Origin: Elusimicrobiota bacterium
Lineage (GTDB): Bacteria; Elusimicrobiota; Elusimicrobia; FEN-1173; JAKLIF01
DNA: 64,000 nucleotides
Assembly (NCBI GenBank): GCA_022709755.1
Contig: JAKLIF010000004.1
Span: 124,001 to 188,000 of the forward strand
Direction: 5' to 3'
Shown here: positions 1-8,399 of the stretch, piece after piece
Position numbering within the stretch: the stretch's first letter is position 1
How the letters are laid out: every line of letters starts with the position of its first letter
Notes under the pieces: model-generated
The model's database searches: none
What the model was told of the DNA's origin: nothing
Seen by the model: the letters and a program-made list of their open reading frames with translations, nothing else
Program-made: the position numbers and the translations under genes

Positions 1-353
1 AACTGGTTGGACCTGAACCATCCGGTGTTCACCTTCCCCGTGACCAGGACGTCGCAACCCAGTTCCCGCCAGGATTCGAACGGCACCTCGTTCTTGACCG
101 GCGCGGCGCCCCCCTCGACGATGTTGAATATCCTCGGAAAAAGGAGGTCCTGTTGGGCCACATCGCGGATCTGCCGGGCCAGTTGGGCTTCCTCCACCTT
201 GGCCCGCTGCGTGCCGAAATCGGCCAATCCCAGATCGAGTCGGTCTCCGTGCGCGCTCAATTCAAGATAGAGCGCGTCCCGGGCGAAGAGGGACGTCGCG
301 CACAAGGCCACGGTCAAGACAGACAACAGGGACAGCCGGCAGGATCTATTCAT
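1..353 (-). CDS. tolB: TolB N-terminal domain (partial, cut by window start)
   Basis: This gene runs off the left edge, so only about 117 N-terminal residues are visible. They comprise a signal peptide (basic start, hydrophobic stretch, then SLFA before RDALYLEL) and a segment matching the TolB N-terminal domain: a QIRDVAQQDL-type helix, then FPRIFNIVEGG, then WRELGCDVLVTGKV. In the family this periplasmic protein bridges Pal, TolA and outer-membrane partners and carries a C-terminal beta-propeller, which lies outside the window. It is the third gene of a pal-cpoB-tolB run, 46 bases after cpoB. The assignment rests on the pattern of this domain and the neighbours; without the propeller it is not final. 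Confidence 0.78.
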   Translation of the reverse strand, partial: MNRSCRLSLLSVLTVALCATSLFARDALYLELSAHGDRLDLGLADFGTQRAKVEEAQLARQIRDVAQQDLLFPRIFNIVEGGAAPVKNEVPFESWRELGCDVLVTGKVNTGWFRSNQ

Positions 354-399
354 GGAAGAGCCGAGACAAAAACGGGAAGCACAGCAGAGGCGAATCCGC

Positions 400-1155
400 T
401 CACCGCGGCGCGGCGACAGGAGAGGGCGAAGCGTTTCGAAGAGCGTTCATCCGCTCTTTGGCTGTGAGAGCTTCTTTTCGATAGGGATACTTGCGGAGCA
501 CGGCATCATACACGGCGAGGGCCTCCGCGGGGCGGCCGGCCTTTTCAAGGACGACGCCTTTCTGCACATACGCCGAAGGGACGACGGTACTGGTCGAATA
601 TTTCACGAGGACCTGGTCATAGGCGTCCAGCGCTTTCGTGTAGTCGTTCATGGCCAGATGACATTCCCCCACGTAATATTGGACGTCCGCGGTGCGGTCG
701 GTGTCGGGATATTGGGCGATGTAGTTCTGGAACCCCTGGAGCGCCTGGGAATACCGGCGTCGGTTGAAATCGCTGTAAGCCAATTTATAGAGAGTGTCGG
801 GCGACGGAGGAACCGACGCCTTGTTACCGGACAACAGTTCGGAGAGAAGATCCAACCGGTTGGACATGTTGGCATCCAGATTATCCATGCGCGTGGAAAG
901 CATGTTCATTCGGTTTCCGGTCTCATCCAACTGGGACGACAACACCTGCAGGTTCCGGTTCAGTTCGTTCATGGCCGTGGACAGATCGGCCTGGCCGGTC
1001 TGGAACTGTCCCTGATTGGACTGGACCTTCGCCAGCGTGTTCTGGAGATGGACGATATCCACCCGAAGGTCTTCGATCTCCTGGCGGGTGGCCAGACAAC
1101 CCGTCAGCAAAAAAGGCCCGAGGAAGAGGAATAGTGCCGTGCGTGGAGTGTTCAG
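400..1155 (-). CDS. cpoB: Tol-Pal accessory lipoprotein CpoB/YbgF (TPR)
   Basis: A lipoprotein signal ends in the lipobox LTGC. It is followed by a long coiled coil (EIEDLRVDIVHLQNTLAKVQ onward) and C-terminal TPR repeats starting near YKLAYSDFNRRRYSQAL, the architecture of CpoB/YbgF, which coordinates Tol-Pal with peptidoglycan synthesis during division. Start choice is awkward. The only ATG (1251) would add 32 unlikely residues ahead of the signal peptide and overlap pal by almost 100 bases. A CTG at 1155 overlaps the pal stop as C-TGA and begins the protein exactly at a good lipoprotein signal (M-NTPRTALFLFLG), giving 251 residues. I use the CTG start. The function is firm, the start is inferred. 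Confidence 0.85.
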   Translation of the reverse strand: MNTPRTALFLFLGPFLLTGCLATRQEIEDLRVDIVHLQNTLAKVQSNQGQFQTGQADLSTAMNELNRNLQVLSSQLDETGNRMNMLSTRMDNLDANMSNRLDLLSELLSGNKASVPPSPDTLYKLAYSDFNRRRYSQALQGFQNYIAQYPDTDRTADVQYYVGECHLAMNDYTKALDAYDQVLVKYSTSTVVPSAYVQKGVVLEKAGRPAEALAVYDAVLRKYPYRKEALTAKERMNALRNASPSPVAAPR

Positions 1156-1739
1156 GGTTGTTGGAGGGACTTCAGTTTGGACGCCGGGATACGGACCGTG
1201 CCCGTGGACGACCGGACCGTGGTCTCCCCGCGGCGGTTCTTCCACCAGCATTCTTCAGAACTCTGATCGCAGACAGGGCGCTCCTCGCCATAGGAGATCG
1301 TGGCGAGTTTGGTCTTGGGAATCCCCAGCGCGACGTAATAATCGGACACGACGTTGGCGCGGCGTTGTCCCAGGGCGATGTTGTATTCCAACGTGTTGCG
1401 TTCATCGCAATGCCCCTCGACGCGGATCTGCGTCCCGGGGGCCGCCTCCAGGATCAACTTCAAAATCGCCGCGTTCTTCTGAAGGGTGAACCGGGTTTCG
1501 GGTTTGAGTTCGGATTTGGCACCGTCGAAATAGACGGCGGGGATCTGCGGTGCCGAAGACCAGTCCGTTCCGAACTGGATGGAATCCTTCCCGTATTCGA
1601 GCGCGTCCTGATTATCGACGACCGGAGGGACCTCGGACTGCAACACCTTCTTCCGTTTGGGCGGACATCCGGTGAAGATCAGCGCCGCGGAAATCAAAAA
1701 AAGGAGTGCGGGAACCTTTTGCCCCCAGGCCAAATTCAT
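1152..1739 (-). CDS. pal: Peptidoglycan-associated lipoprotein Pal
   Basis: Outer-membrane lipoprotein of the Tol-Pal system that binds peptidoglycan noncovalently. A signal peptide ends in FTGC. An OmpA-type domain follows with VYFDGAKSELKPE, GHCDERNTLEYNIALGQRRA (the peptidoglycan-contact segment) and ISYGEERPV. The usual ending KNRR is present but is preceded by a Cys-containing insertion (VCDQSSEECWW) and followed by an extended tail. ATG at 1739 is preferred because it starts the signal peptide; two in-frame ATGs upstream (1766, 1754) would add a short charged extension. First gene of the run, read from a good promoter at 1795-1823, and overlapping cpoB by four bases. Confidence 0.92.
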   Translation of the reverse strand: MNLAWGQKVPALLFLISAALIFTGCPPKRKKVLQSEVPPVVDNQDALEYGKDSIQFGTDWSSAPQIPAVYFDGAKSELKPETRFTLQKNAAILKLILEAAPGTQIRVEGHCDERNTLEYNIALGQRRANVVSDYYVALGIPKTKLATISYGEERPVCDQSSEECWWKNRRGETTVRSSTGTVRIPASKLKSLQQP

Positions 1740-1794
1740 CGCTTTTCTTTCCATTGATCGCTCCATGAAACTCGTTTTGTTTTTCGTCTAAGAC

Positions 1795-1823
1795 ATTATA
1801 CCCGAGGGCAACGACTTTTTCAA
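1795..1823 (-). promoter_or_regulatory. Promoter for pal-cpoB-tolB
   Basis: On the minus strand a -35 TTGAAA (1823-1818) and a -10 TATAAT (1800-1795) are separated by 17 bases. Transcription would start near 1788, about 50 bases before the pal ATG at 1739. This is a near-consensus sigma-70-type promoter, and nothing else in the intergenic stretch competes with it. Confidence 0.7.
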
Positions 1824-1888
1824 GGAAAACCGGGGCAATCTTGACCACCTCATCCATGTTTATTATCGAGGCTGGGATGGCAAGCAAA

Positions 1889-1910
1889 AGGAAGATTGCT
1901 TCGCCGGGAA
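1889..1910. repeat. Fragment of dispersed repeat (family A)
   Basis: Contains the core GAAGATTGCTTCG also present at 42101-42134 and, diverged, at 3206-3240. It lies in the gene-poor gap between pal and the DUF6132 gene. The match is limited to about 20 bases, so it is a decayed or partial copy. The rest of the gap 1824-1968 holds no gene I can support. Confidence 0.45.
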
Positions 1911-1968
1911 GTGAAGGCATGAGTAAATGCCGGATTAAAACCATTCACTATTTTACCATCCCCCCTGC

Positions 1969-2127
1969 TCACCCTAACGAGATGATCAATCCCATCACCG
2001 CGCCATACAATGCGCTGACGTAAGGATTCGATGTGATAGGACACGCTCCCGTCGAACAGCCGACCAACCGATACCACGCCAATCCGAAGATCGCACCCAC
2101 TGAGATACCGATCAAAGCTCTGATCAT
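1969..2127 (-). CDS. Small membrane protein, DUF6132 family
   Basis: A 52-residue protein: one N-terminal hydrophobic helix (MIRALIGISVGAIFGLAWY), then the family hallmark GCSTGACPITSNPY and a second glycine-rich hydrophobic helix (ALYGAVMGLIISLG). This matches the DUF6132 pattern; the family has no established biochemical role. The two cysteines in the hallmark could be redox-active or bind a ligand, which fits the disulfide-type oxidoreductase just upstream. ATG at 2127 is chosen because a GAGGGGG ribosome-binding site lies just upstream, and an earlier in-frame start would add only charged low-complexity sequence. Last gene of a three-gene operon with 2199-2840 and 2860-3057. Confidence 0.75.
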   Translation of the reverse strand: MIRALIGISVGAIFGLAWYRLVGCSTGACPITSNPYVSALYGAVMGLIISLG

Positions 2128-2198
2128 TTCAATCACCCCCCCTCTCCGCCTTCCCCCGTTCAAGGGGAAGCGTCGTCCATCTCGCATTCAGCACAGAT

Positions 2199-2840
2199 TC
2201 ACGCGACGGCTTTAAGAATGGCCTCCGTGAAACTCTGTTCCGGCTGAGCCCCGACGAAGTGGACCGTATCGTTCACCACGATCTTGGGGACCCCCTGAAC
2301 GTCGTATTTGCGCGCCAACGCCGGAAACTCTTCCGCTTGCACCATATCGGCCGTGATCCCCGGGAAATTGATGGCCAACTTATGGGCGGTGCGGACCGCC
2401 GGCGGGCAATACGGGCAGGTGGACGTCACAAAGACCTGGATGTGCACGGGCTTCTGTATGCCGGACAGCTTCTGTTGCGTGTCCGGACTGATATCCGCTC
2501 TCCCCGAGGCCACGTCTTTGAGGTCGTCTAAAAACGCGGCGAACTCGTATCCCACGGGCAATCCGAAGTAACGCACGCGGGCGCCGGCGGGCCCTTCCAG
2601 AACGAACGCCGGGCTCTTATCCACCCCGTATTCGGCGGCCTTTTTATCGTCGATGAGGCGGTTATAGGTCTCCACGTTCAAGTTCTCCGAAAGTTTCTCC
2701 AATTCCCCCACCAACTGCTGGGCGATGTCGCAGGTCTGGCAGGAAACGTTCTCCTTGAAGAACAGGAGTTTCACAGGGCCCGGCAGTTCCTGCAATCGCC
2801 GCTGTATGGTTTGTCGGACGTTCTCATTGAGAAGATTCAT
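2199..2840 (-). CDS. Glutaredoxin-like protein disulfide oxidoreductase (two thioredoxin folds)
   Basis: A 213-residue cytoplasmic protein (no signal peptide) with two tandem thioredoxin-like domains, as in the PDO family. The N-terminal half carries C34-QT-C37 and the C-terminal half C142-PY-C145. The C-terminal CPYC and the following VQGVPKIVVND (cis-Pro loop) are those of an active thiol-disulfide exchanger; the first site is atypical, as is common in PDOs. Likely role: reduction or exchange of protein disulfides or reactive sulfur species. A strong AAGGAGGGG ribosome-binding site precedes ATG 2840. It lies between two small membrane proteins, suggesting a membrane-linked thiol relay. The substrate cannot be told from sequence. 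Confidence 0.85.
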   Translation of the reverse strand: MNLLNENVRQTIQRRLQELPGPVKLLFFKENVSCQTCDIAQQLVGELEKLSENLNVETYNRLIDDKKAAEYGVDKSPAFVLEGPAGARVRYFGLPVGYEFAAFLDDLKDVASGRADISPDTQQKLSGIQKPVHIQVFVTSTCPYCPPAVRTAHKLAINFPGITADMVQAEEFPALARKYDVQGVPKIVVNDTVHFVGAQPEQSFTEAILKAVA

Positions 2841-2859
2841 GGCGTTCCCCTCCTTTTCT

Positions 2860-3057
2860 CTATTTGCAGCAGTGGCACCGCGTCGATATCTTGCAGATCG
2901 CATAGGCCGGACAATAACGGAACAGTCCGGTCAACAGCGGGACAAGTCCGATCCATCCCCAGGCCGTCCGGGGCCCCCAGAAAACCAGCGACAGGATACC
3001 GAGCCCGATGACGATCCTCGCCGCCCGATCCCATCCTCCGACATTGAATGAAAACAT
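2860..3057 (-). CDS. DUF2892 (YgaP-type) small inner-membrane protein
   Basis: A 65-residue protein beginning MFSFNVGGWDRAARIVIG, the DUF2892 signature, with two membrane helices (about 13-28 and 34-45) and then FRYCPAYAICKISTRCHC near the C-terminus. In the family this domain occurs alone or fused to rhodanese and is associated with sulfur handling. The C-terminal segment is unusually Cys-rich (four cysteines in about 17 residues). AAAGGAGGT lies at good spacing before ATG 3057. First gene of the operon with the PDO and DUF6132 genes. No clear sigma-70 promoter is seen in the 219 bases upstream. Confidence 0.82.
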   Translation of the reverse strand: MFSFNVGGWDRAARIVIGLGILSLVFWGPRTAWGWIGLVPLLTGLFRYCPAYAICKISTRCHCCK

Positions 3058-3205
3058 GGCCTTACCTCCTTTGAGTGTGCCTCTTTCCTGACACCCTTTA
3101 GATGTGTGAACGGCAAAAAGGATTCAGAATATCCCGCATGCGAAAGAGATTTTCCGCTTAAGACATGCGTCCCGACCAGTCAACCGAAAGGCACGACGGA
3201 CGAAG

Positions 3206-3240
3206 AGAGATTGCCTCGCGCGGAATCGCCCTCAATAACG
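3206..3240. repeat. Dispersed repeat (family A), diverged copy
   Basis: Aligns over about 33 bases with 42101-42134 (shared core ATTGCCTCGCGCGGAATCGC versus ATTGCTTCGCGCGGAATCGC), ending CCTCAATAAC where the other copy has CTCGCAATGAC. Intergenic, between the DUF2892 gene and the TonB receptor stop. The rest of 3058-3276 shows no gene. Confidence 0.55.
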
Positions 3241-3276
3241 GGCGAACAAAAGGGATTCTCGGCGGGAACGGGAGTA

Positions 3277-5505
3277 TCAGAATTCAGCGCGGAGGCCGAA
3301 CGACGGAAAGGCGGGGAGCTGATAGACGGGTTTGCGGGAGGAATAATCGGCGTTATAGGTATAGCCGCTGATATTCTTGCGGTTGTAGAAATTGAGTATC
3401 TCCAGATAAGCGCTGAGCGTCCACCGGTCGAACGTATATTTCCTGTCGACGCGGAGGTCCAACCGGTGATAATCCGGCAGGCGGCTGGAATTGGTGCCCG
3501 CATAGGTGGGGCGGAGCCGGCCCGAGGCATCCACATAGGTGCCGGTCACGGGGGTATAAGGAGAACCGGAATGGAACCGCCAATAACCCCCGACAGACCA
3601 ACGTTCCGATAGTTTATAGTTCCCCACGACGTTCAACACGACGGGCTGATCGTACCTGAAATTGATCTCCTGTCCCGTGCGATCATTCCGACGGGTAGAA
3701 TGGGACTGCGACACCGACAACCAACCGTCCCATCGGTCCGTGCGCTGCTTTTTCAGGAGCACTTCCATCCCCAACGCCTTTCCGCTGGCGCCGTTCACGT
3801 AATTTTTGGCGTCATCGGAGATGACCAGGTCGCTCATGTCCTTATGATAACCGTCCACCTTCAGGCTCCACTCCTCCGGCAGCTTCTGTTCGATGCCGGC
3901 CACGGTGTGTTCCGACTTCAGATGGGTGAGGTCTCTGTTCCCGAACGTGTCGATCATCTGAAGCCCGTCGGGATATTGATGGTAACGGCCCCAGCCGCCC
4001 GTGAACAACGTTTTTTCCGTCAACTTGTATTCCAAGCCAGCCCAAGGTTCCGTGAACACTCCCCCCAGGTAATCCTCATACCCGACGCGCCCGCCCCCGA
4101 TGACCGTGGTGCGGGACGTGACGCTCCACCGGTCTTTGGCGAACACGGAATAGTCGCTGGAGTAGAGGTCTTCGTTGTATTGGCGCCGCGCGGCGCTTGT
4201 GAAATCACGGTCCGGTTCGAACTCGGATCCGAAATCCAGTTTAGCGTCGATGTCGAGACTCATGGTGAAATAGACGTATTCCCCACCCACCGACAGTTCA
4301 TGGTCCGGCACGGGGACGAACGTGAGTTTCTCCCTCAGGTAATAGGACCGGATCAGCGCCTCCGCGTTCCCCACCCCGCCGTTGACGTCGAACCCATACA
4401 TCAGCTGACTCACCGCCAGTTTGTTGACCACGTCCTTGGAGACGTTCGAGGTCCAGACCACGCCCTGGCTGTGATAATTCTGTCCGGCGCTGAACTCGCC
4501 GGCCATGTCGGGGTCGTGTGCGGCGATGTCGGAATCTTCCCGGATCTTCAGGATCAACCGGTCCCCGGCGCCCCCGGTCTGAAAGCTGAGCGTGTTCTTG
4601 GGATCCGTCTTCCAGAGGTATTTCCCCTGATAGTCGAAGAACTGAGGGAACTGGACATAATCGATCCCACCGCCGAGTTTGCCGGTCTTCGGCAGAAGCA
4701 GATCGATATAACTCCGCCGACCCGACAGGTAGAAAGATTGGTCCTGATTCACGGGACCCTCCACGAGGAAATCGGTCTCCAGCGTGTTCATGTTCAACTT
4801 CATCCCGAAACGGTCCTTCCGGGGGTCCCGAAGGGTGACGTCGATGACGCCGCCGTTCATGCTGTGGAACTCGGGGCCGAACGCCGACGGATAGATGGTG
4901 AAGTCGCGGACGAGGTCGGAATTGAAGATGCTGTAGGAGTCGCCCATATGGAACAGGTATCCGACCGGGATGAAATCGACATAGAACTCATTATCCTCGG
5001 GAGCCGAGCCGCGAATGGCCGGACTGCTGCTGTTATCGCTGGCCACGACGATCCCGGGGAGGGACTGGATGGATTTAAGCGGATCCCCCGCGCTCCCGGC
5101 CACCTTCACCAGTTCTTCTCTGGGAATCACGCGCTTGGACACCTTGTCCCGTTCGGCCGTGATGACGAGCTGAGGCAACGTATATGTGATGGATTCGATG
5201 TAGAGGTTGGCTGTCGGCGCGGGATCGTTCGGAGAAAGGACGACCGGGAGAGGGGCCGGCTTCACGATATCCCGTCCGACGGCCCCCAAGCGGACCGTCC
5301 CCGACGAGAGGAGTATGATCTCATAGCGGCCCGTTTCATCGCTGACGGAGAACCGGTTGGAATCCTCGATGACGAAGACCGTGACGCCCGAGAGGGGTTT
5401 CCGCGTGCCCTTCTCCAACGTGCGTCCGCGGACCGTCCAATCGGCGTGAAGAAGCCCCGGAAGGGAGAAAACCAGGAGAGCTGTCAGGAATGATCTGGAC
5501 TTCAT
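3277..5505 (-). CDS. TonB-dependent outer-membrane receptor with N-terminal carboxypeptidase-like domain
   Basis: A 742-residue receptor. The signal peptide (1-21) ends LLHA. A carboxypeptidase-regulatory-like beta domain (about 23-98, GRTLEKGTRKPLSGVTV and DETGRYEI) is followed by a plug (about 115-230) with GDPLKSIQSLPGIV, SPAIRGSAPEDNEFYVDFIPV and the glycine-rich MNGGVIDVTLRDP. A long barrel ends in aromatic AEF, as outer-membrane proteins do. It would import a large or scarce ligand using TonB energy; the ligand is not identifiable, and no TonB, ExbB or ABC partner is in the window. It lies 19 bases after uvrA and is probably co-transcribed. The signal peptide (FLTALLVFSLPG) closely resembles that of the TolC protein at 27601-28911. 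Confidence 0.88.
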   Translation of the reverse strand: MKSRSFLTALLVFSLPGLLHADWTVRGRTLEKGTRKPLSGVTVFVIEDSNRFSVSDETGRYEIILLSSGTVRLGAVGRDIVKPAPLPVVLSPNDPAPTANLYIESITYTLPQLVITAERDKVSKRVIPREELVKVAGSAGDPLKSIQSLPGIVVASDNSSSPAIRGSAPEDNEFYVDFIPVGYLFHMGDSYSIFNSDLVRDFTIYPSAFGPEFHSMNGGVIDVTLRDPRKDRFGMKLNMNTLETDFLVEGPVNQDQSFYLSGRRSYIDLLLPKTGKLGGGIDYVQFPQFFDYQGKYLWKTDPKNTLSFQTGGAGDRLILKIREDSDIAAHDPDMAGEFSAGQNYHSQGVVWTSNVSKDVVNKLAVSQLMYGFDVNGGVGNAEALIRSYYLREKLTFVPVPDHELSVGGEYVYFTMSLDIDAKLDFGSEFEPDRDFTSAARRQYNEDLYSSDYSVFAKDRWSVTSRTTVIGGGRVGYEDYLGGVFTEPWAGLEYKLTEKTLFTGGWGRYHQYPDGLQMIDTFGNRDLTHLKSEHTVAGIEQKLPEEWSLKVDGYHKDMSDLVISDDAKNYVNGASGKALGMEVLLKKQRTDRWDGWLSVSQSHSTRRNDRTGQEINFRYDQPVVLNVVGNYKLSERWSVGGYWRFHSGSPYTPVTGTYVDASGRLRPTYAGTNSSRLPDYHRLDLRVDRKYTFDRWTLSAYLEILNFYNRKNISGYTYNADYSSRKPVYQLPAFPSFGLRAEF

Positions 5506-5524
5506 GAGGCCGGGGAAATGATGA

Positions 5525-8383
5525 TCAATTCTTCAATATCTTTCTGAGGAACTGGCCGGTGAACGATCCGGGTATCCTGGCGACGGCCTCCGGGGTGCCG
5601 GTCCCGACCACCTGTCCTCCGCGAACCCCGCCTTCCGGCCCCAAATCGATGATCCAATCGGCCGTTTTGACCACGTCCATGTTGTGTTCGATCACCAACA
5701 CCGTGTTCCCCACGTCGACGAGTCGGTGGAGGACGCCCAAGAGCTTGTCGACATCGGCGAAATGGAGTCCCGTGGTCGGTTCATCGAGGATATAGATGGT
5801 GCGGCCGGTGGCGCGCCGGGAAAGTTCCGTCGCCAGTTTCACGCGCTGGGCCTCCCCGCCGGAAAGCGTGGTGGCGGACTGCCCCAACGCCGCATACGAC
5901 ATCCCCACGTCCACCAGGGTCTGGAGGGTCCGCGCGATGTGCGGCACGTTCTTGAAGAATTCGAGAGACTCTCCGATCGGCATCTGGAGCACGTCGGCGA
6001 TGCTCTTCCCTTTGAACCTCACGGCGAGCGTATCCTCGTTGAACCGATGTCCCTGGCAGACGTCGCATTTGACGTAGACGTCCGGAAGGAACTGCATGCT
6101 GATCTTGAGAGTGCCGTCGCCTTGGCAATTCTCGCAACGGCCCCCCTTCACGTTGAATGAGAATCGTCCGGGTTTATATCCCCGCCGCTTGGCTTCGGGC
6201 AGTTGGGCGAACAGGTCGCGGATGGGGCCGAAAGCCCCCGTGTAGGTGGCCGGATTGGAACGCGGCGTGCGCCCGATGGGAGACTGGTCCACCACGATCA
6301 CCTTGTCGATGTGTTCGAGACCGATCAAACCACGGTGTTTCCCCGGTTCTTCTTTGGCCTGATACAGTTTCCGCGCCAACGATTTGCACAACACCTCATG
6401 GACCAACGTGGATTTTCCGGACCCCGACACACCGGTGACGCAAACGAAGAGTCCCAGGGGGATCTTCACATCGATGTCCTTCAGATTGAACTGGGCGGCC
6501 CCTTTGACCTCGATGAACTTCCCGGGCGACGGATCGCGCCGGGGAGGGACAGCCACGGACTTATCCCCCCGAAGATAGGCCGCGGTCAAAGAATCTTTCG
6601 AGGACATGAGGGTCTTCAGATCGCCCGCGACGACGATCTCTCCCCCCTGATGTCCGGCCCCGGGCCCCAGATCGACGATCCAGTCCGCGGCGCGGATGGT
6701 CTCCTCGTCGTGTTCCACGATGATGAGGGTGTTGCCGAGGTCTCTCAGGCGGAGGAGCGTGGACAGGAGCCGGGTGTTGTCCCGGGGATGGAGCCCGATG
6801 GTGGGTTCATCCAGAACGTAGAGCACGCCGACCAAACCGGACCCGATCTGAGTGGCCAAGTGGATCCGCTGGGCTTCCCCTCCCGCCAACGTATAAGAAG
6901 ACCGGTCGAGCGTCACATAGTCCAGCCCGACGTTGACCAGGAAACTGAGCCGGGCATTGATCTCCTTGAGGATCTGTCTGGCCACCGACGCATGCCGGTC
7001 CGGCAGGGACAGCGAACCGAAAAAACTCTGCGCGTCTTTCACGCTCAAAGACACCACCTCGGCGATCGATTTTCCGTGGAGGGTCACGGCCAGCGCCTCG
7101 GGTTTAAGCCGGGCCCCCCCGCACGACGGACATAATAGGCTCCTCATGAACCTGTTCCGGACCTCTTCCTTCACGAAATCCGACTCGGACTCCCGCGCCC
7201 GGCGCTCGATGTTCCCGATGACGCCTTCGAACTCCCGTTCCTTGGATCCCCACGGAGACTGATGGGCGACCCCGCCGTGAAGGACGATCTTCCTCTGTGC
7301 GGCGGTCAATTGTTTCCAAGGCTTGTCCATCGGGATCTTGTGTCGACGGCAGACCTCTTGCAATATCTCCATGTAATAACCCGACCAGGATTTTTTCCAG
7401 CGGTTGGTGCGCGTGGTGACCGGATCGGACCAGGGGATGAGGACGCCTCCCCGGATGGAGAGGGCGGGATCCCGGATGACGAGGTCCTCGGCCACTTCCA
7501 TCTTCTCTCCCAACCCGTCGCAGGAAGGGCAGGCCCCGTAAGGGCTGTTGAAGGAGAACAGGCGTGGTTCGATGTCCGGCAGACTGACGCCGCAATGGGC
7601 GCAGGCGTGATGTTCGGAATAGAGGTGTCCGGCCGATTTGCCTCCGGGCTCAGCGGAATCCCCCGAGAGGATCAAGACCATCCCCCGGCTTTCCCGCAAC
7701 GCCGTTTCGACGGAATCGGACACCCGCTCCCGCGATTCGCCGGAGATCTGGATGCGGTCCACCACCAGTTCGATGGAGTGTTTCTTGTAACGATCCAGAG
7801 GGATCTTGTCCTCCAGCTCATGGGTCTTCCCGTCGACGCGCACCCGGGCATATCCGGATTTCTTCAGCCGGTTGAAGAGCTCCTCATACGTGCCGGTCCG
7901 GCCCCGGATGAGAGGCGACAGGATCTGGATCTTGCCTCCCTGATATCTCTGAAGGATATCGGTCACGATCTGGGCGGCGGACTGGGGCTTGATCTCGCGG
8001 CGGCATTTCGGGCAGTGGGGAGTCCCCACGCGGGCGAACAGCAGGCGGAGGTAATCGTAGATCTCCGTGACGGTGCCGACGGTGGAACGGGGATTGTGAG
8101 ACGGGGCCCGCTGTTCGATGGCGATGGCCGGAGACAGCCCCTCGATGAGGTCGACGTCGGGCTTTTCCATCATCTCGAGGAACTGGCGGGCATACGCCGA
8201 GAGACTCTCCACGTAACGGCGCTGGCCTTCGGCGTAGATCGTATCGAAAGCCAGCGAGCTCTTCCCGGAGCCCGACAGACCCGTGATCACGACAAGGCGG
8301 TCCCGAGGGATGTCCAGGGAGATGTTCTTGAGGTTATGTTCGCGGGCCCCGCGAATGCGGAGCGTGTCGGAAAGGGATCCCAT
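5525..8383 (-). CDS. uvrA: Excinuclease ABC subunit UvrA
   Basis: Damage-recognition ATPase of nucleotide excision repair, 952 residues, the usual length. Two ABC ATPase modules are complete: Walker A at 35-43 (GLSGSGKSS) and about 651-659 (GVSGSGKST), signature [12 protein letters not shown] and [12 protein letters not shown], and Walker [14 protein letters not shown] and [13 protein letters not shown]. Zinc modules are visible as CAHC...CPSC and CENC...CDVC. No odd features. It lies between nadB (17 bases upstream) and the TonB receptor; no uvrB or uvrC is nearby. Confidence 0.98.
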   Translation of the reverse strand: MGSLSDTLRIRGAREHNLKNISLDIPRDRLVVITGLSGSGKSSLAFDTIYAEGQRRYVESLSAYARQFLEMMEKPDVDLIEGLSPAIAIEQRAPSHNPRSTVGTVTEIYDYLRLLFARVGTPHCPKCRREIKPQSAAQIVTDILQRYQGGKIQILSPLIRGRTGTYEELFNRLKKSGYARVRVDGKTHELEDKIPLDRYKKHSIELVVDRIQISGESRERVSDSVETALRESRGMVLILSGDSAEPGGKSAGHLYSEHHACAHCGVSLPDIEPRLFSFNSPYGACPSCDGLGEKMEVAEDLVIRDPALSIRGGVLIPWSDPVTTRTNRWKKSWSGYYMEILQEVCRRHKIPMDKPWKQLTAAQRKIVLHGGVAHQSPWGSKEREFEGVIGNIERRARESESDFVKEEVRNRFMRSLLCPSCGGARLKPEALAVTLHGKSIAEVVSLSVKDAQSFFGSLSLPDRHASVARQILKEINARLSFLVNVGLDYVTLDRSSYTLAGGEAQRIHLATQIGSGLVGVLYVLDEPTIGLHPRDNTRLLSTLLRLRDLGNTLIIVEHDEETIRAADWIVDLGPGAGHQGGEIVVAGDLKTLMSSKDSLTAAYLRGDKSVAVPPRRDPSPGKFIEVKGAAQFNLKDIDVKIPLGLFVCVTGVSGSGKSTLVHEVLCKSLARKLYQAKEEPGKHRGLIGLEHIDKVIVVDQSPIGRTPRSNPATYTGAFGPIRDLFAQLPEAKRRGYKPGRFSFNVKGGRCENCQGDGTLKISMQFLPDVYVKCDVCQGHRFNEDTLAVRFKGKSIADVLQMPIGESLEFFKNVPHIARTLQTLVDVGMSYAALGQSATTLSGGEAQRVKLATELSRRATGRTIYILDEPTTGLHFADVDKLLGVLHRLVDVGNTVLVIEHNMDVVKTADWIIDLGPEGGVRGGQVVGTGTPEAVARIPGSFTGQFLRKILKN

Positions 8384-8399
8384 GGATCAAACGGCCGCG

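Noticed and set aside
3700-5493. A 597-codon plus-strand frame opposite the TonB receptor
   Set aside because: Composition is Arg/Gly/Val-rich and lacks family motifs; the minus-strand receptor has a signal peptide, plug and barrel.
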